Below are positions 15,705 to 24,953 of a DNA stretch of 64,000 bases, in pieces; positions within the stretch are counted from its first letter, which is position 1; each line of letters begins with the position of its first letter. Below the pieces are notes generated by a model. That model did no database searches, was not told the DNA's origin, and saw only the letters and a program-made list of their open reading frames with translations. Source of the DNA: Lactiplantibacillus garii (lineage in GTDB: Bacteria; Bacillota; Bacilli; Lactobacillales; Lactobacillaceae); contig NZ_QWZQ01000009.1 in the NCBI RefSeq assembly GCF_003885105.1, positions 1 to 64,000 on the forward strand, read 5' to 3'. The position numbers and the translations under genes are program-made.

Positions 15705-16235
15705 ATGACGAACGCCTTTTATTCTCAATTTGCGGGTAACTCGATCAAGGCTTCCATTTTAAGCGTGGAAGTCTTGCGGGATGCCTTAATACCAAACCTA
15801 CTCGGAGACGAGCGTAGCGGAATCCTCTACTGGGCTGGGAAAGACTTGGCGCGGCAGTTTCCAACTGGTTCAACTGAGGACCTAGTCACTTTCTTTGAAC
15901 AAGCTGGTTGGGGGCACCTCGTCCTCGTAAAGGCAACTAACGATCTGATTACTTACGAACTGACCGGTGAACCGGTCGCACGGCGCAGTGCCACCGTCAA
16001 AGACCCCGATTTTATGCTTGAAACGGGATTTTTAGCTGAACAAGCGGTCCAACACTCTGGTTGTGTGAGTGAAGCCGAGATCACTTTCCAAAACCGGATG
16101 CGATTGCGCATTGCGGTCACAGTGGACCATAACCAACCACTGACCAACCACGATCCCGCAACGCCACTTGAAATCGTGCATCCCCAAGTTGACGAGCACC
16201 CCACTGAAGACGCCACCCCCGAATCAGAAGCTTAA
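15705..16235 (+). CDS. yslB: DUF2507 protein (YslB-like)
   Basis: 176 residues from ATG at 15705 after GGAAAGGA; the longer frame from 15558 runs through the promoter region. The body (MTNAFYSQFAGNSIKASILS, then LLGDERSGILYWAGKDLARQF and FFEQAGWGHL) matches the DUF2507/YslB family, a V4R-like fold of unknown function that lies next to glutamate racemase in Firmicutes, as here. The last 35 residues are a Pro/Glu-rich tail outside the family core. TATAAT at 15645-15650 is a likely -10 box. Confidence 0.8.
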   Translation: MTNAFYSQFAGNSIKASILSVEVLRDALIPNLLGDERSGILYWAGKDLARQFPTGSTEDLVTFFEQAGWGHLVLVKATNDLITYELTGEPVARRSATVKDPDFMLETGFLAEQAVQHSGCVSEAEITFQNRMRLRIAVTVDHNQPLTNHDPATPLEIVHPQVDEHPTEDATPESEA

Positions 16236-16266
16236 AAAAAGACGACCATCGCTGGCCGTCTTTTTT
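16234..16266. terminator. Bidirectional terminator between yslB and trxA
   Basis: GACGACC-ATCGCT-GGCCGTC stem flanked by seven A on the left and six T on the right; serves both convergent genes. Confidence 0.9.
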
Positions 16267-16292
16267 AGTCCCTAAAATCCAAATGCCGAATC

Positions 16293-16604
16293 TTAAAGGT
16301 ACTGATCAAGTTTTTGCTTAATTTGTTCTTTTGAATGGTAACCGACCAGGGTGTCGACTACTTCACCGTCTTTTTTAACGAGTAACGTGGGAATACTCAT
16401 GATGCCAAAGCTGCTGGCCGTTTCGGGGTTCGCATCGACGTCCATTTTATTAAAAGTGACCTTGTCACCCATTTCATCAGCTAATTGTTCAACGACTGGT
16501 GATTGCATCCGACAAGGACCACACCAAGTTGCCCAGAAATCAGTTAACGTGACGCCCGTGGCAGTATCCGTTGTAAAAGTTTTATCAGTAGTTGCTGCGA
16601 CCAT
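16293..16604 (-). CDS. trxA: Thioredoxin
   Basis: 103 residues from ATG at 16604, which follows AGGAGG; longer in-frame extension lacks a site. The active site WCGPC is at Cys28/Cys31, with the cis-proline IPT near residue 72 (GIMSIPTLLVKKDG) and the usual DFWATWC strand. Reduces cytoplasmic disulfides using thioredoxin reductase. It lies 110 bp downstream of mutS2, the arrangement known in other lactobacilli and Bacillus, and probably has its own promoter. Confidence 0.95.
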   Translation of the reverse strand: MVAATTDKTFTTDTATGVTLTDFWATWCGPCRMQSPVVEQLADEMGDKVTFNKMDVDANPETASSFGIMSIPTLLVKKDGEVVDTLVGYHSKEQIKQKLDQYL

Positions 16605-16714
16605 TTCAATCGGCCTCCTAAATAATATTTCGTTACTATAAGTAAGTATAACCAGTTCAACCGCTGAACACAAACAATTCGTTCACAATTGAATGTTTTT
16701 TACAGTTGACCGGA

Positions 16715-19081
16715 CTACTTAAATTGAACTTCGGTTGCCCCGTTACCACCGTGGTTAGGTGCAGCGAAGTGGAAGGATTTGACCTGCCGGTTGGTCTTCA
16801 AGTAATCGGTGATACCCTGCCGTAACGCCCCGGTTCCCTTCCCGTGGACGATGGTGACGGACGGATAGCCCGCCAGTAGCGCCGCGTCAATGTAGCGGTC
16901 GACCTGGGTCATCGCGTCCTCATAACGGACCCCGCGTAAATCTAGGTTCGGGGAAACGTGGCTGGCGTGCGCACTCTGCACGGTTGCCCGGGCCCGTTTA
17001 GGTTCGGCTTCCGGTTTGACCCGCTCCATGTCCGCGTCCGCAATTTTCATCTTTAAGATTCCTAATTGGACTTCCCAAGCGTGTTTACCCATCTTCTGGA
17101 CCAACACACCCCGTTGCCCGTAGGATTTGACCATCACGTCGTCACCTTCGTGGAAGTCCTGTTGGGCCTTAGCCCGCCGTAAAATCCGGTTTTTCTTCAA
17201 CTTAGGTTGCTGCTCCAAGGCGTTTAACGCGCCCTTAGCATCGATCAGTTCGTTTTCCTTCACAACGCTGTGACCACTAGCCAACTGTTTTTTCCGCAAA
17301 TCACTAATAATGGCATCCGCCTTAGTTTTGCTCTTTTCAACGATGGCGTTGGCTTGAACCTTGGCATCTTCAATCAGCTGGTCCTTACGTTGTTGATAAG
17401 CGTTAAACTCACTCTTCAGTTCCCGATGCAGTTGGTCGGAATCCGCCAATTCATCCGTTAAGTGCCGTTGCTCGTCTTCAACCTGCTTACGTTTTGCAAC
17501 CAAATCGGCAATCATGGCGTTTAGGTCCTGGCTATCCGAGTCGGTCAGTGACCGGGCCTGATCCACGATACTCTGGGGAATTCCCAAGCGTTGCGCAATG
17601 TCCAACGCGTTACTGCGACCAGGAATGCCAACTAATAACTTGTAGGTCGGTTTCAGCGTGGCTTCATCGAACTCCATGCTGGCATTAATTGTGTCCGGCC
17701 GGTTAAATCCGTATGCTTTTAGTTCCGGGTAATGGGTCGTCGCAACGACCTGCGTCCCCTTAGCCCCAATCGCATCCAGGATGGCAATGGCTAACGCCGC
17801 CCCTTCCTGAGGATCGGTCCCAGCCCCGAGTTCGTCGACTAAGACTAAACTACGCTGGTCAATTTTTTTCAGGAAACTTTCGATATTTTCCATGTGGGAT
17901 GAAAAAGTACTCAAGTTTTGTTCAATCGACTGTTCGTCACCAATGTCGGCAAAAATTTCATCGTAGATTCCAATGCGGCTACCGGCTTCAACCGGGATAA
18001 ATAGACCGGACTGGCCCATCAACTGCAATAAACCCAACGTCTTTAAAGTGATGGTTTTCCCACCGGTGTTGGGCCCGGTGATGACGATGGCTTGATAATC
18101 GGTTCCCAGTGCGATATCGTTTGCAACGACCTTTTTCGGGTCGATCAGCGGGTGCCGGGCCTGCCGTAAGTAAACCTGGTTATCCGTTGAAATGGCCGGT
18201 TCACTGGCCCGCATATCGTGGGCGTAACGCGCCTTGGCGTTAATAAAATCAAAATGGCCTAAAATTTGTGCGTTTTGCAGGATTTCATCCTGGTACGGCG
18301 CAATCAGGTTAGACAGTTCTTCCAAGATACGCTGCTCTTCCTGTTTTTCGGCCACTTGATTTTGGCGTAAGCGGTCGTTTAAGGCCATGACGGCTTGGGG
18401 TTCAATAAACAGCGTTTGACCACTGGCACTCTGGTCGTGAACGATGCCCCCAAACCGGGAACGATTTTCCGCCTTAACCGGAATAACGTAACGATCATTT
18501 CTAATGGTAATAATTGGATCACTTAAATACTTAGCGTCCCGGCCACGGGTAAAGTGTTCCATCTTGGCGCGAATTTCACCCTCGGTCCGACTAATATTGC
18601 TGCGAATACTACTCAACTTGGGGGACGCGTCGTCGGTAATGTGGCCGTCACCTTCAATTGCCGTCGCGAGTCGTTTGGTCACGTCCGGAAGGGTCACTAG
18701 TTCTTGAACTTCGTCAAACAGGTGCCGAATGTCATTTTCGGGCGCGTCTTCTAATAGCTCGTCAAAAAAGCGGGTAATGGCCCGGGTTGTTTTTAGAACC
18801 CGGCCAACTTGTCCCAGTTCACTTCCGTTTAGCGTGGCGCCGATTGCTAACCGCTTCATGTGCGGCGCAATGTCCGCCAAACGGGCAATCGGAATGCCCC
18901 CCTTTAACCGGTAGACTTCCGCCCCGTCGTTAGTCTCGTCAAGCGCGCGCTGTACCGCCGCCACGTCACTTTGCGGTTGCAACCCATTCAATTCTTTTTG
19001 TCCAGCTGCCGAAACTAAGTACGGCGCCAGCCGCTGTTTAATTTGCTGATATTCTAAGGTGTTTAATACTTTAGGATTCAC
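16715..19081 (-). CDS. mutS2: MutS2 (MutSB) ATPase/endonuclease
   Basis: 788 residues. An N-terminal lever/core region is followed by the MutS-type ATPase: Walker A GPNTGGKTITLKT (about residue 335), Walker B LVLVDELGAGTDP (about 415), then a coiled coil (about 515-610), a KOW-like segment and the C-terminal Smr nuclease domain with LDLRG and HGKGTGALR (about 705-780). It has no mismatch-recognition domain, so it is not the repair MutS (which is at 39.4-42.1 kb). MutS2 acts on recombination intermediates and on stalled, collided ribosomes. Start ATG after GGAGG. zapA is just upstream, with a terminator across the zapA stop. Confidence 0.95.
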   Translation of the reverse strand: MNPKVLNTLEYQQIKQRLAPYLVSAAGQKELNGLQPQSDVAAVQRALDETNDGAEVYRLKGGIPIARLADIAPHMKRLAIGATLNGSELGQVGRVLKTTRAITRFFDELLEDAPENDIRHLFDEVQELVTLPDVTKRLATAIEGDGHITDDASPKLSSIRSNISRTEGEIRAKMEHFTRGRDAKYLSDPIITIRNDRYVIPVKAENRSRFGGIVHDQSASGQTLFIEPQAVMALNDRLRQNQVAEKQEEQRILEELSNLIAPYQDEILQNAQILGHFDFINAKARYAHDMRASEPAISTDNQVYLRQARHPLIDPKKVVANDIALGTDYQAIVITGPNTGGKTITLKTLGLLQLMGQSGLFIPVEAGSRIGIYDEIFADIGDEQSIEQNLSTFSSHMENIESFLKKIDQRSLVLVDELGAGTDPQEGAALAIAILDAIGAKGTQVVATTHYPELKAYGFNRPDTINASMEFDEATLKPTYKLLVGIPGRSNALDIAQRLGIPQSIVDQARSLTDSDSQDLNAMIADLVAKRKQVEDEQRHLTDELADSDQLHRELKSEFNAYQQRKDQLIEDAKVQANAIVEKSKTKADAIISDLRKKQLASGHSVVKENELIDAKGALNALEQQPKLKKNRILRRAKAQQDFHEGDDVMVKSYGQRGVLVQKMGKHAWEVQLGILKMKIADADMERVKPEAEPKRARATVQSAHASHVSPNLDLRGVRYEDAMTQVDRYIDAALLAGYPSVTIVHGKGTGALRQGITDYLKTNRQVKSFHFAAPNHGGNGATEVQFK

Positions 19082-19121
19082 TTACATACCTCCGAAGCTT
19101 CGATTCAATTACGAAGGTTGC

Positions 19122-19157
19122 AAAAAAAAGATGATGCAGTTATTTGTCGGCATCATC
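19122..19157 (-). terminator. Terminator overlapping the zapA stop codon
   Basis: GATGATGC (minus strand 19157-19150) pairs with GCATCATC (19137-19130), followed by eight T. The loop contains the zapA TAA, and mutS2 starts 41 bp beyond the T run, so it may act as an attenuator between the two genes. Confidence 0.75.
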
Positions 19158-19391
19158 CGTTTGCATCTTCAATAATTCTGCTTGCTTATCCACCTGATCC
19201 GAGATCGCGTTAAAGGCGAGCAACGTCGCCACTTCTTGATCAGAAAGGTCAGGAGCTAATTTTTTTAATTGTTTAATTTGTTCGTTCATCATCCGCGTCA
19301 CCGTTTGCATGTGACGGTCGGACGCCGTGCCGATGATCGTATAGGTGTGACCATCAATTTCCGCTTTAAAGCGCCGCTTATTCGCAGTCAT
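19140..19391 (-). CDS. zapA: Cell division protein ZapA
   Basis: 83 residues from ATG at 19391; in-frame ATGs lie at 19397 and a longer start at 19418, but AGGAAG is best placed for 19391. The N-terminal strand KRRFKAEIDGHTYTIIG and the long C-terminal coiled coil (MMNEQIKQLKKL, ISDQVDKQAELLK) are typical of ZapA (YshA), which bundles FtsZ filaments at midcell. The pair zapA-mutS2 is conserved in Bacillus and lactobacilli. The last codons form part of a terminator hairpin. Confidence 0.88.
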   Translation of the reverse strand: MTANKRRFKAEIDGHTYTIIGTASDRHMQTVTRMMNEQIKQLKKLAPDLSDQEVATLLAFNAISDQVDKQAELLKMQTDDADK

Positions 19392-19583
19392 CAACATCCC
19401 GCTTCCTTTCAGTAACACCTAACATTTTAGCATGATAGCAGCGTTTATGCTAACCATAGAATCAAACGCCAACTAGCAGTTAACCCGTGGCTGCATTTTA
19501 CCCACTCTCCCGACAAACCCCGTTCTTAATGCCAGTTTTCTAACCGGACTTAAAAATGGAAATAAAAGGCGCTAGCTCGCTAA

Positions 19584-19620
19584 AGAAAGCGTTTACATAA
19601 TTATAAATATCTGTTATAGT
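19584..19620 (+). promoter_or_regulatory. glpF promoter overlapped by a cre operator
   Basis: TTTACA (19592-19597), 17-bp spacer ending TGT, TATAGT (19615-19620). The -35 box is part of AGAAAGCGTTTACA (19584-19597), which matches the cre consensus at 13 of 14 positions, so bound CcpA should block RNA polymerase. Confidence 0.75.
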
Positions 19621-19670
19621 TCAATTTGTCAAAGCTGATAAACACAATGCTAAAAAAGGAGGATTAGCAG

Positions 19671-20423
19671 ATGACAGGTTCATGGGATGCACGCTACGCA
19701 GCGGAGTTTTTTGGCACGTTAATCTTAGTCGTACTTGGTAACGGGGCTGTCGCCAATGCATTTCTGAAGAATACAACTGGTAACGATGATCCGGGGCTCG
19801 CTAACGGGGGCTGGTTACTAGTCGCTTCAGGGTATGGTTTGGGGGTCATGTTGCCAGCAATGATGTTTGGCTCGATTTCGGGGAACCATTTGAATCCGGC
19901 GGTGACCCTCGCGCAGGCCTGCGCGGGTATTTTTCCGTGGTCACACGTCACGCCCTACTTGCTCTGGCAATTTTTAGGCGCGATGGCGGGACAGATCCTG
20001 ATTTTGATCGTTTACTGGCCCCACTACAAGAGTACGACCGACCCCAACTGCGTGCTCGGCACGTTTGCTACCAGTGACGAAGCCGATAGTCAGCTCAACG
20101 GTTTTATCACTGAAATGGTCGGTACGGCGGTGTTATTATTTGGTGCGATGGGACTGTACCGGGGCATGTTTTTCCATCAAAACGTCGACATTGCCAACAT
20201 TGGGGTTGGGTTATTGATTGCCGCGATGGTCATTTCCCTCGGGGGGCCCACCGGACCGGCACTTAATCCGGCCCGGGATCTCGGTCCCCGGTTAGTTCAC
20301 GCGTTACTCCCCGTTCCGAACAAGGGGAGCTCCCACTGGGAATATAGTTGGGTTCCAGTCGTCGCCCCCATCGTTGGTGGGATTATCGGGATCTTCGTTT
20401 ATAAATCATTCTTCGGCTTATAG
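19671..20423 (+). CDS. glpF: Glycerol facilitator / aquaglyceroporin
   Basis: 250 residues of the MIP family with six membrane helices and two half-helices carrying the pore motifs NHLNPAVTL (about residue 68) and PALNPARDLGPRL (about 203). The Asp after the second NPA (ARDLGPR) marks the glycerol-permeating subgroup rather than strict water channels. Lactobacilli often have several such proteins that also pass water, dihydroxyacetone or lactic acid, so the exact solute is open. AAAAGGAGG lies ten bases before the ATG. No glycerol kinase gene is adjacent. The promoter carries a cre site, fitting glucose repression. Confidence 0.92.
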   Translation: MTGSWDARYAAEFFGTLILVVLGNGAVANAFLKNTTGNDDPGLANGGWLLVASGYGLGVMLPAMMFGSISGNHLNPAVTLAQACAGIFPWSHVTPYLLWQFLGAMAGQILILIVYWPHYKSTTDPNCVLGTFATSDEADSQLNGFITEMVGTAVLLFGAMGLYRGMFFHQNVDIANIGVGLLIAAMVISLGGPTGPALNPARDLGPRLVHALLPVPNKGSSHWEYSWVPVVAPIVGGIIGIFVYKSFFGL

Positions 20424-20487
20424 TCCGGTCGCAACGGGGGGCTTTGATCTTATACTTAAATAACGCTATTATTCAAACCCGAAGCGC

Positions 20488-20526
20488 AAAAAAAGCTCGT
20501 AGACCATTCGTGGCTACGAGCTTTTC
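20488..20526. terminator. Bidirectional terminator between glpF and yrzB
   Basis: AAAAGCTCGTAG / CTACGAGCTTTT stem, inner CCA-TTCG-TGG tetraloop hairpin, with A and T runs on both sides. Confidence 0.88.
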
Positions 20527-20542
20527 CGTTTATTAACTAGCC

Positions 20543-20836
20543 TTACTGCATACCGCCGTCATCGGCTAAGAAAGTATTTAACACTTGTTCAACCATATCC
20601 CACTCTTCATCGGATTCGATCAGTTGTAATTCGCCGTTATCGCCATCTTCAGGATCAAAAATGTAGGCTTGAATGTCGACTTCATCGTCGGCCGCCGCGT
20701 CAGCTGGGTACAGCAAAATGTACGAATGACCAAAATCTTTGGAATCAAACGTGAATAAAATATTGAATAAGGTTTCGTTACCGTCGTCGTCGACTAAGGT
20801 AATCACATCGTTATCTTTACTTTGGTTTTGGCTCAT
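20543..20836 (-). CDS. yrzB: DUF1292 protein (YrzB-like)
   Basis: 97 residues, very acidic (runs such as DAAADDEVDIQAYIFDPEDG). The pattern VTLVDDDGNETLFNILFTFD followed by YILLYPAD is the DUF1292/YrzB core. Function unknown. It is the third gene of the ireB-ruvX-yrzB operon, a gene order kept across Firmicutes (yrzL-yrrK-yrzB in Bacillus). It starts 12 bp after ruvX. Confidence 0.9.
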   Translation of the reverse strand: MSQNQSKDNDVITLVDDDGNETLFNILFTFDSKDFGHSYILLYPADAAADDEVDIQAYIFDPEDGDNGELQLIESDEEWDMVEQVLNTFLADDGGMQ

Positions 20837-20848
20837 GTTAGTTCCTCG

Positions 20849-21283
20849 CTATTCTTGTGTGAGTTTGCCGTGGCGATCAAGGTAGTTCTGCAAAATCAAA
20901 CTTGCTGCTAACTTATCGATCACCTTTTTACGCTTTTTGCGTGAAACGTTGGCTTCTTCCACCAACATACGGTCGGCTTCGACCGTCGTTAAACGCTCGT
21001 CTTCAAAATCCACCGGTAAGTGGAAGCGTTCCGTTAATAAGTCGCCATAATGTTTGGACGCTTCGGCCCGTGGTCCCAACGAGTTGTTCATGTTCTTCGG
21101 CAACCCCAACACGAAACCAGTTGTCTCGTGCTCCTTAACGAGTTCGGCAATCCGGTCGATTCCGAACTCCTCCTCGTCTTCGTTGATACGAACAATTTCA
21201 ACGCTCTGCGCAGTCCAACCAAAAATATCGCTGACCGCTACGCCCACCGTTCTAGAACCAACATCTAACCCCATTAACTTCAT
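20849..21283 (-). CDS. ruvX: Holliday junction resolvase-like protein RuvX/YqgF
   Basis: 144 residues, RNase H fold. N-terminal [17 protein letters not shown] carries the first catalytic Asp; [16 protein letters not shown] and [13 protein letters not shown] follow (second acidic residue), and [14 protein letters not shown] is the last helix with the third. The YqgF family is tied to 16S rRNA 5'-end processing in some bacteria and named as a putative resolvase. Overlaps the stop of ireB by 4 bp. Confidence 0.92.
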   Translation of the reverse strand: MKLMGLDVGSRTVGVAVSDIFGWTAQSVEIVRINEDEEEFGIDRIAELVKEHETTGFVLGLPKNMNNSLGPRAEASKHYGDLLTERFHLPVDFEDERLTTVEADRMLVEEANVSRKKRKKVIDKLAASLILQNYLDRHGKLTQE

Positions 21284-21549
21284 GCATTAACATCCTTATC
21301 CGCCTTCAAGTAAGACTTGACCAGCTCTTCGATAATTTCGTCGCGTTGATGCTTACGAATTAAATTCCGGGCATCGTTTAAGCGCGGGATATAGGCCGGA
21401 TCACCAGATAGCAAATAACCCACAATCTGGTTAATCGGGTTATAGCCCTTTTCTTGTAACGCTTCATAAACCGTCGTTAACGTGTCGTGGACATCCTTAA
21501 CGTTGTCATTATCGAAGTCAAAGTACATTGTTTTGTCTAATGAACTCAT
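21280..21549 (-). CDS. ireB: IreB-like regulatory phosphoprotein (DUF965)
   Basis: 89 residues from ATG at 21549, eight bases after GGAGG; the GTG at 21558 is too close. Family signature: [20 protein letters not shown] at the start (the Thr residues here are the known phosphorylation region), [20 protein letters not shown] and [16 protein letters not shown]. In Enterococcus IreB is phosphorylated by the IreK kinase and lowers cephalosporin resistance; the Bacillus relative is YrzL. First gene of the operon with ruvX and yrzB. Confidence 0.92.
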   Translation of the reverse strand: MSSLDKTMYFDFDNDNVKDVHDTLTTVYEALQEKGYNPINQIVGYLLSGDPAYIPRLNDARNLIRKHQRDEIIEELVKSYLKADKDVNA

Positions 21550-21584
21550 ATAAAGCACCTCCCGCTAGTTTCCGCTTCTAATCT

Positions 21585-21613
21585 ATTTTACTAAATGGCC
21601 ATATGAAGTACAA
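21585..21613 (-). promoter_or_regulatory. Promoter of ireB-ruvX-yrzB
   Basis: Minus strand TTGTAC (21613-21608), 17-bp spacer, TAAAAT (21590-21585), 36 bp before the start codon. Confidence 0.55.
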
Positions 21614-21886
21614 TCAATCCATTCTGATGTAACACATTCGTAATAAAACGATTAGCAAAACCGGTTAATACCGGCCTTGTAACCGCAACCACCATTACAC
21701 CATCCCATCTAACTAGTTTTCGGATACTACCGCCAAGAAGACCTTTGAACAAACGCCCGCTCTCGTTGCTAAATGGTAAAGATATTCTACCAATTTTGCA
21801 AGTATTCGTCACTGGTTTCCAAATTACAATCAGCCAGCCAGACCAGTCACAAAATGCGCCACGCTAAGTTAGTCCGACTATAACGT

Positions 21887-21930
21887 AAATGCCGTAATTA
21901 TTCCCAAAATCAGGACTAATTACGGCATTT
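21887..21930. repeat. 14-bp perfect inverted repeat downstream of alaS
   Basis: AAATGCCGTAATTA (21887-21900) and its exact complement (21917-21930), 16-nt loop. It has no T run on the minus strand, so it may be a weak terminator or a protein site. A smaller hairpin GTCAGC/GCTGAC (about 21959-21977) lies nearer to alaS. The rest of the 21614-22017 gap shows no supported gene. Confidence 0.6.
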
Positions 21931-22017
21931 GAATTACGCACAGACGTAAACTAACGGAGTCAGCAGTTTAAGCTGACACCCCAGTTTTGTCCCGCCCGTA
22001 AGTTTAATTTTGGCTAC

Positions 22018-24660
22018 TTACTGCTCGTTCAACCAGTCGTGCGCGGCCTTCAGTGCGTCTGGTAACCCGGCCGGTTTTTTACCCCCAGCTTGGGCCAGGG
22101 TTGGTCGGCCACCACCACCGCCACCGACTTTCGGGGCAATGGCTTTGATCAAGTCGCCGGCCTTTAAGCCCGCTTTGACCTTGGCATCGCTAACGGCGAC
22201 TAGTAAGTTGACCTTCTCGCCAATGGCGGTCCCTAAGACCAGCACGTCGGAGTATTGCTTAGCTTTCCAAGTATCCGCTAATTGACGGAGTTGATCCATC
22301 CCGGAAACTTCCACTTGTTGGGCAATTAGCGTCGTCCCGTTAACGTCGTCGACTTGTTCAAAGACCGCACCAGCCTGTTGTTTGGCTAGCCGACTTTCCA
22401 ACTTAGCACTCTTTTGTTGTTCGGCTTTCAAGTCCGCTTGCAACTGGCTGACCCGTTCCGGCACGTCGCTCAGCTTCGGTGCCTTGACCTGCGCGGCAAT
22501 GGCCTTTAAGCTCTGTTCTTCACCGGATAACAGTTCGAACGCTTCCTTGGAAGTAACGGCCTCAATCCGGCGTACCCCGGCACCCACACCAGCTTCGGAA
22601 ACAATCTTGAACAAGCCGAGCTCACTACTGTTCTTCACGTGGGTCCCACCATCAAATTCAATGGAGTAGTCGCCAATTGACACGACTCGCACGATTTTCC
22701 CGTACTTCTGAGTAAAGACGGCAATGGCGCCCATCTTGTGACCGGTTTCCTGATCGGTTTGAATGGCCGAAACTGGCAGGGCCGCCCAGATCTTATCGTT
22801 AACGATCTGTTCAACTTTGGCCAGTTCTTCAGCGGTCACCTGACCGAAGTGGGTGAAGTCAAACCGTAAGTAGTCGGGTTCAACCAATGAACCGGCCTGT
22901 TGAGTGTGTTCACCTAAAACGTCCCGTAATGCTTGATCCAGTAAGTGGGTCGCGGTATGGTTCTTTTCGACCTTTGCGTGAAAGGCTAAATCCACGTTCA
23001 TGGTGTACGTCTGGTCCTTGTGCATCGGCTTCAACACTTCCACCGTGTGCAGGTGTTGCTTATTCGGCGCGTTTTGCACGTCGGTTACCTTAGCAACCGT
23101 CTCACCGTTAGCGTCTAAAATAACCCCACGGTCGGCAACTTGACCACCCATTTCCGCGTAGAACGGCGTCTTGCTGAAAATCATTTCGGCCGTCCCGCTT
23201 TGAACGTCATCAACGAGCTTTTCGTCAACGATAATATCGTTTAGGACGCCCTGAACGTTGGTCAATTCATCGTAACCAACGTATTCACTCGGCGTCTTAA
23301 TATCAATCAACAAACTCCGTTGCACACCCATGGACTTAGCGTTACCCCGGGCATTGCGGGCCCGGTCACGTTGCGCCTTCATTTCAACTTCAAAGCCGGC
23401 TTCGTCGACCTTCAGCTTTTCGTCGCCCGCGTATTCCTTAGTCAATTCAAACGGGAACCCGTACGTATCGTACAGTTTAAAGGCGTCGACGCCGGGTAAG
23501 GTATCACTACCGGCCTTTTTAGTTTCGGCAATCAAATTGTTTAATAAGTTCAGCCCGTCGTTTAACGTTTCGTTAAAGCGACTTTCTTCGGACGCCACGA
23601 TTTTTTCAATGTACGGTGCGTTCTTCAACACGTCGGGGTAGTGTGACTGCATGATTTCACCGACAATTGGCACCAGCTTATCAAGAAAGGCTTCCTTTAA
23701 GCCTAACTTTTGGCCGTGTAAGATTGCCCGCCGGATCAACCGGCGAATAACGTAACCCCGGCCTTCGTTGGAAGGTAGGGCCCCGTCAGAAATGGCAAAG
23801 GTAATGGCCCGCGCGTGGTCGGCGATCACTTTAAACGAGACGTCGTCTTGAGCGTTGGCGCCGTATTTTTTGCCATCACTTAACTCTTCCGTCTTACGAA
23901 TGATTGGCAAGAATAAGTCGGTTTCAAAGTTGGTTGGCGCGTTTTGGAAAATTGAAACGACCCGTTCAAGGCCCATCCCCGTATCAATGTTTTTCCGGGG
24001 AAGGGGTTCGTAAGTTCCTTCCGGCGTATGGTTAAACTGTGAGAACACGATGTTCCAGACTTCAAGGTAGCGTTCGTTTTCACCACCAGGATAATTTTCG
24101 GGATCATCGTCGGCCAAGTTATTAAACGCTTCGCCACGGTCGTAAAAAATTTCGGAATCGGGACCGGATGGGCCCTGACCAATATCCCAAAAGTTATCTT
24201 CAACTTTAACGATGTGGTCGGGTTTGACCCCGGCTTCTTCCCAGAACTTAGCGGCGTCGGTATCTTTCGGGTAAACCGTCATAAACAATTTTTCCGGATC
24301 CCAACCAAACCATTTGGGAGACGTTAAAAGTTCCCAAGCCCAGGTAATGGCTTCTTTCTTGAAGTAGTCCCCGACCGAAAAGTTCCCCAACATTTCAAAT
24401 AACGTGTGGTGCCGGGCGGTCCGACCAACGTTTTCAATATCGTTGGTCCGAATACTCTTTTGTGAACTGGTCATCCGCGGGTTTTCTGGAACAACGGAAC
24501 CGTCAAAATACTTTTTCATCGTGGCAACCCCGGAGTTGATCCACAGTAAAGTCGGATCATCCACCGGAACTAACGACGCACTAGGAACGATCGTATGGCC
24601 CTTTTCGTGGAAAAAGTCCAGGTACATTTGCCGAATTTCACTACTGCTTAACTTCTTCAT
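22018..24660 (-). CDS. alaS: Alanyl-tRNA synthetase
   Basis: 880 residues from ATG at 24660 (GAGAGGGTG upstream); the longer frame to 24753 runs into the T-box terminator. Class II catalytic domain ([35 protein letters not shown] motif 2; motif 3 [13 protein letters not shown] about residue 300), editing domain with [13 protein letters not shown] (about 570), and the C-terminal coiled coil plus DHHA1 domain with [15 protein letters not shown]. The usual zinc motif ends CGGTH; here it reads FDGGTH, so the Cys ligand is an Asp (about residue 660) while the three His remain. Charges tRNA-Ala; expression is controlled by the Ala T-box upstream. Confidence 0.97.
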   Translation of the reverse strand: MKKLSSSEIRQMYLDFFHEKGHTIVPSASLVPVDDPTLLWINSGVATMKKYFDGSVVPENPRMTSSQKSIRTNDIENVGRTARHHTLFEMLGNFSVGDYFKKEAITWAWELLTSPKWFGWDPEKLFMTVYPKDTDAAKFWEEAGVKPDHIVKVEDNFWDIGQGPSGPDSEIFYDRGEAFNNLADDDPENYPGGENERYLEVWNIVFSQFNHTPEGTYEPLPRKNIDTGMGLERVVSIFQNAPTNFETDLFLPIIRKTEELSDGKKYGANAQDDVSFKVIADHARAITFAISDGALPSNEGRGYVIRRLIRRAILHGQKLGLKEAFLDKLVPIVGEIMQSHYPDVLKNAPYIEKIVASEESRFNETLNDGLNLLNNLIAETKKAGSDTLPGVDAFKLYDTYGFPFELTKEYAGDEKLKVDEAGFEVEMKAQRDRARNARGNAKSMGVQRSLLIDIKTPSEYVGYDELTNVQGVLNDIIVDEKLVDDVQSGTAEMIFSKTPFYAEMGGQVADRGVILDANGETVAKVTDVQNAPNKQHLHTVEVLKPMHKDQTYTMNVDLAFHAKVEKNHTATHLLDQALRDVLGEHTQQAGSLVEPDYLRFDFTHFGQVTAEELAKVEQIVNDKIWAALPVSAIQTDQETGHKMGAIAVFTQKYGKIVRVVSIGDYSIEFDGGTHVKNSSELGLFKIVSEAGVGAGVRRIEAVTSKEAFELLSGEEQSLKAIAAQVKAPKLSDVPERVSQLQADLKAEQQKSAKLESRLAKQQAGAVFEQVDDVNGTTLIAQQVEVSGMDQLRQLADTWKAKQYSDVLVLGTAIGEKVNLLVAVSDAKVKAGLKAGDLIKAIAPKVGGGGGGRPTLAQAGGKKPAGLPDALKAAHDWLNEQ

Positions 24661-24696
24661 TAAATTTGGCACCCTCTCTAATTTATGTCTTAAAGG

Positions 24697-24904
24697 CAAA
24701 AAAACACCGTTGCTAGCAAAGACGCTGTTAACGCGGTACCACTTTGCTTGCAACGATGTGTTCGTTTACCTCTTAAGCTCATTAACGCTGAGAAACGGAC
24801 TAGTTTGCTAGTCATTGATCACAGGTAGCATTTAAACCGTACCGCACTTTTTCCAGCAACCAAAGTGTTTCTAGACCGACGCACGGTTTAAACATGTCCT
24901 TACT
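24697..24904 (-). promoter_or_regulatory. T-box riboswitch of alaS
   Basis: The leader carries the T-box sequence AAGTGGTACCGCG (minus strand 24744-24732). The terminator stem is CATCGTTGCAAGCAAAG (about 24758-24742) with CTTTGCTAGCAACGGTG (24721-24705), then seven T. The upstream part folds as stem I with an AGTA motif near the 5' end; a GCT triplet followed by A (24829-24827) is placed as an Ala specifier. Uncharged tRNA-Ala would stabilise the antiterminator and allow alaS expression. Confidence 0.9.
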
Positions 24905-24910
24905 TTGAAA

Positions 24911-24939
24911 AGTATATGGCACCATCGTTACGGTGTCAA
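24911..24939 (-). promoter_or_regulatory. alaS T-box promoter
   Basis: Minus strand TTGACA (24939-24934), 17-bp spacer, TATACT (24916-24911): a near-consensus promoter just after the cshB stop. Confidence 0.85.
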
Positions 24940-24953
24940 TAGCGCGACCCGAA

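Noticed and set aside
21591-21812. 73-codon minus-strand frame upstream of ireB
   Set aside because: No ribosome site before its start and its end overlaps the ireB promoter.
24661-24753. N-terminal extension of alaS to 24753
   Set aside because: It runs through the T-box terminator and antiterminator; the ATG at 24660 gives the usual AlaRS start with a ribosome site.
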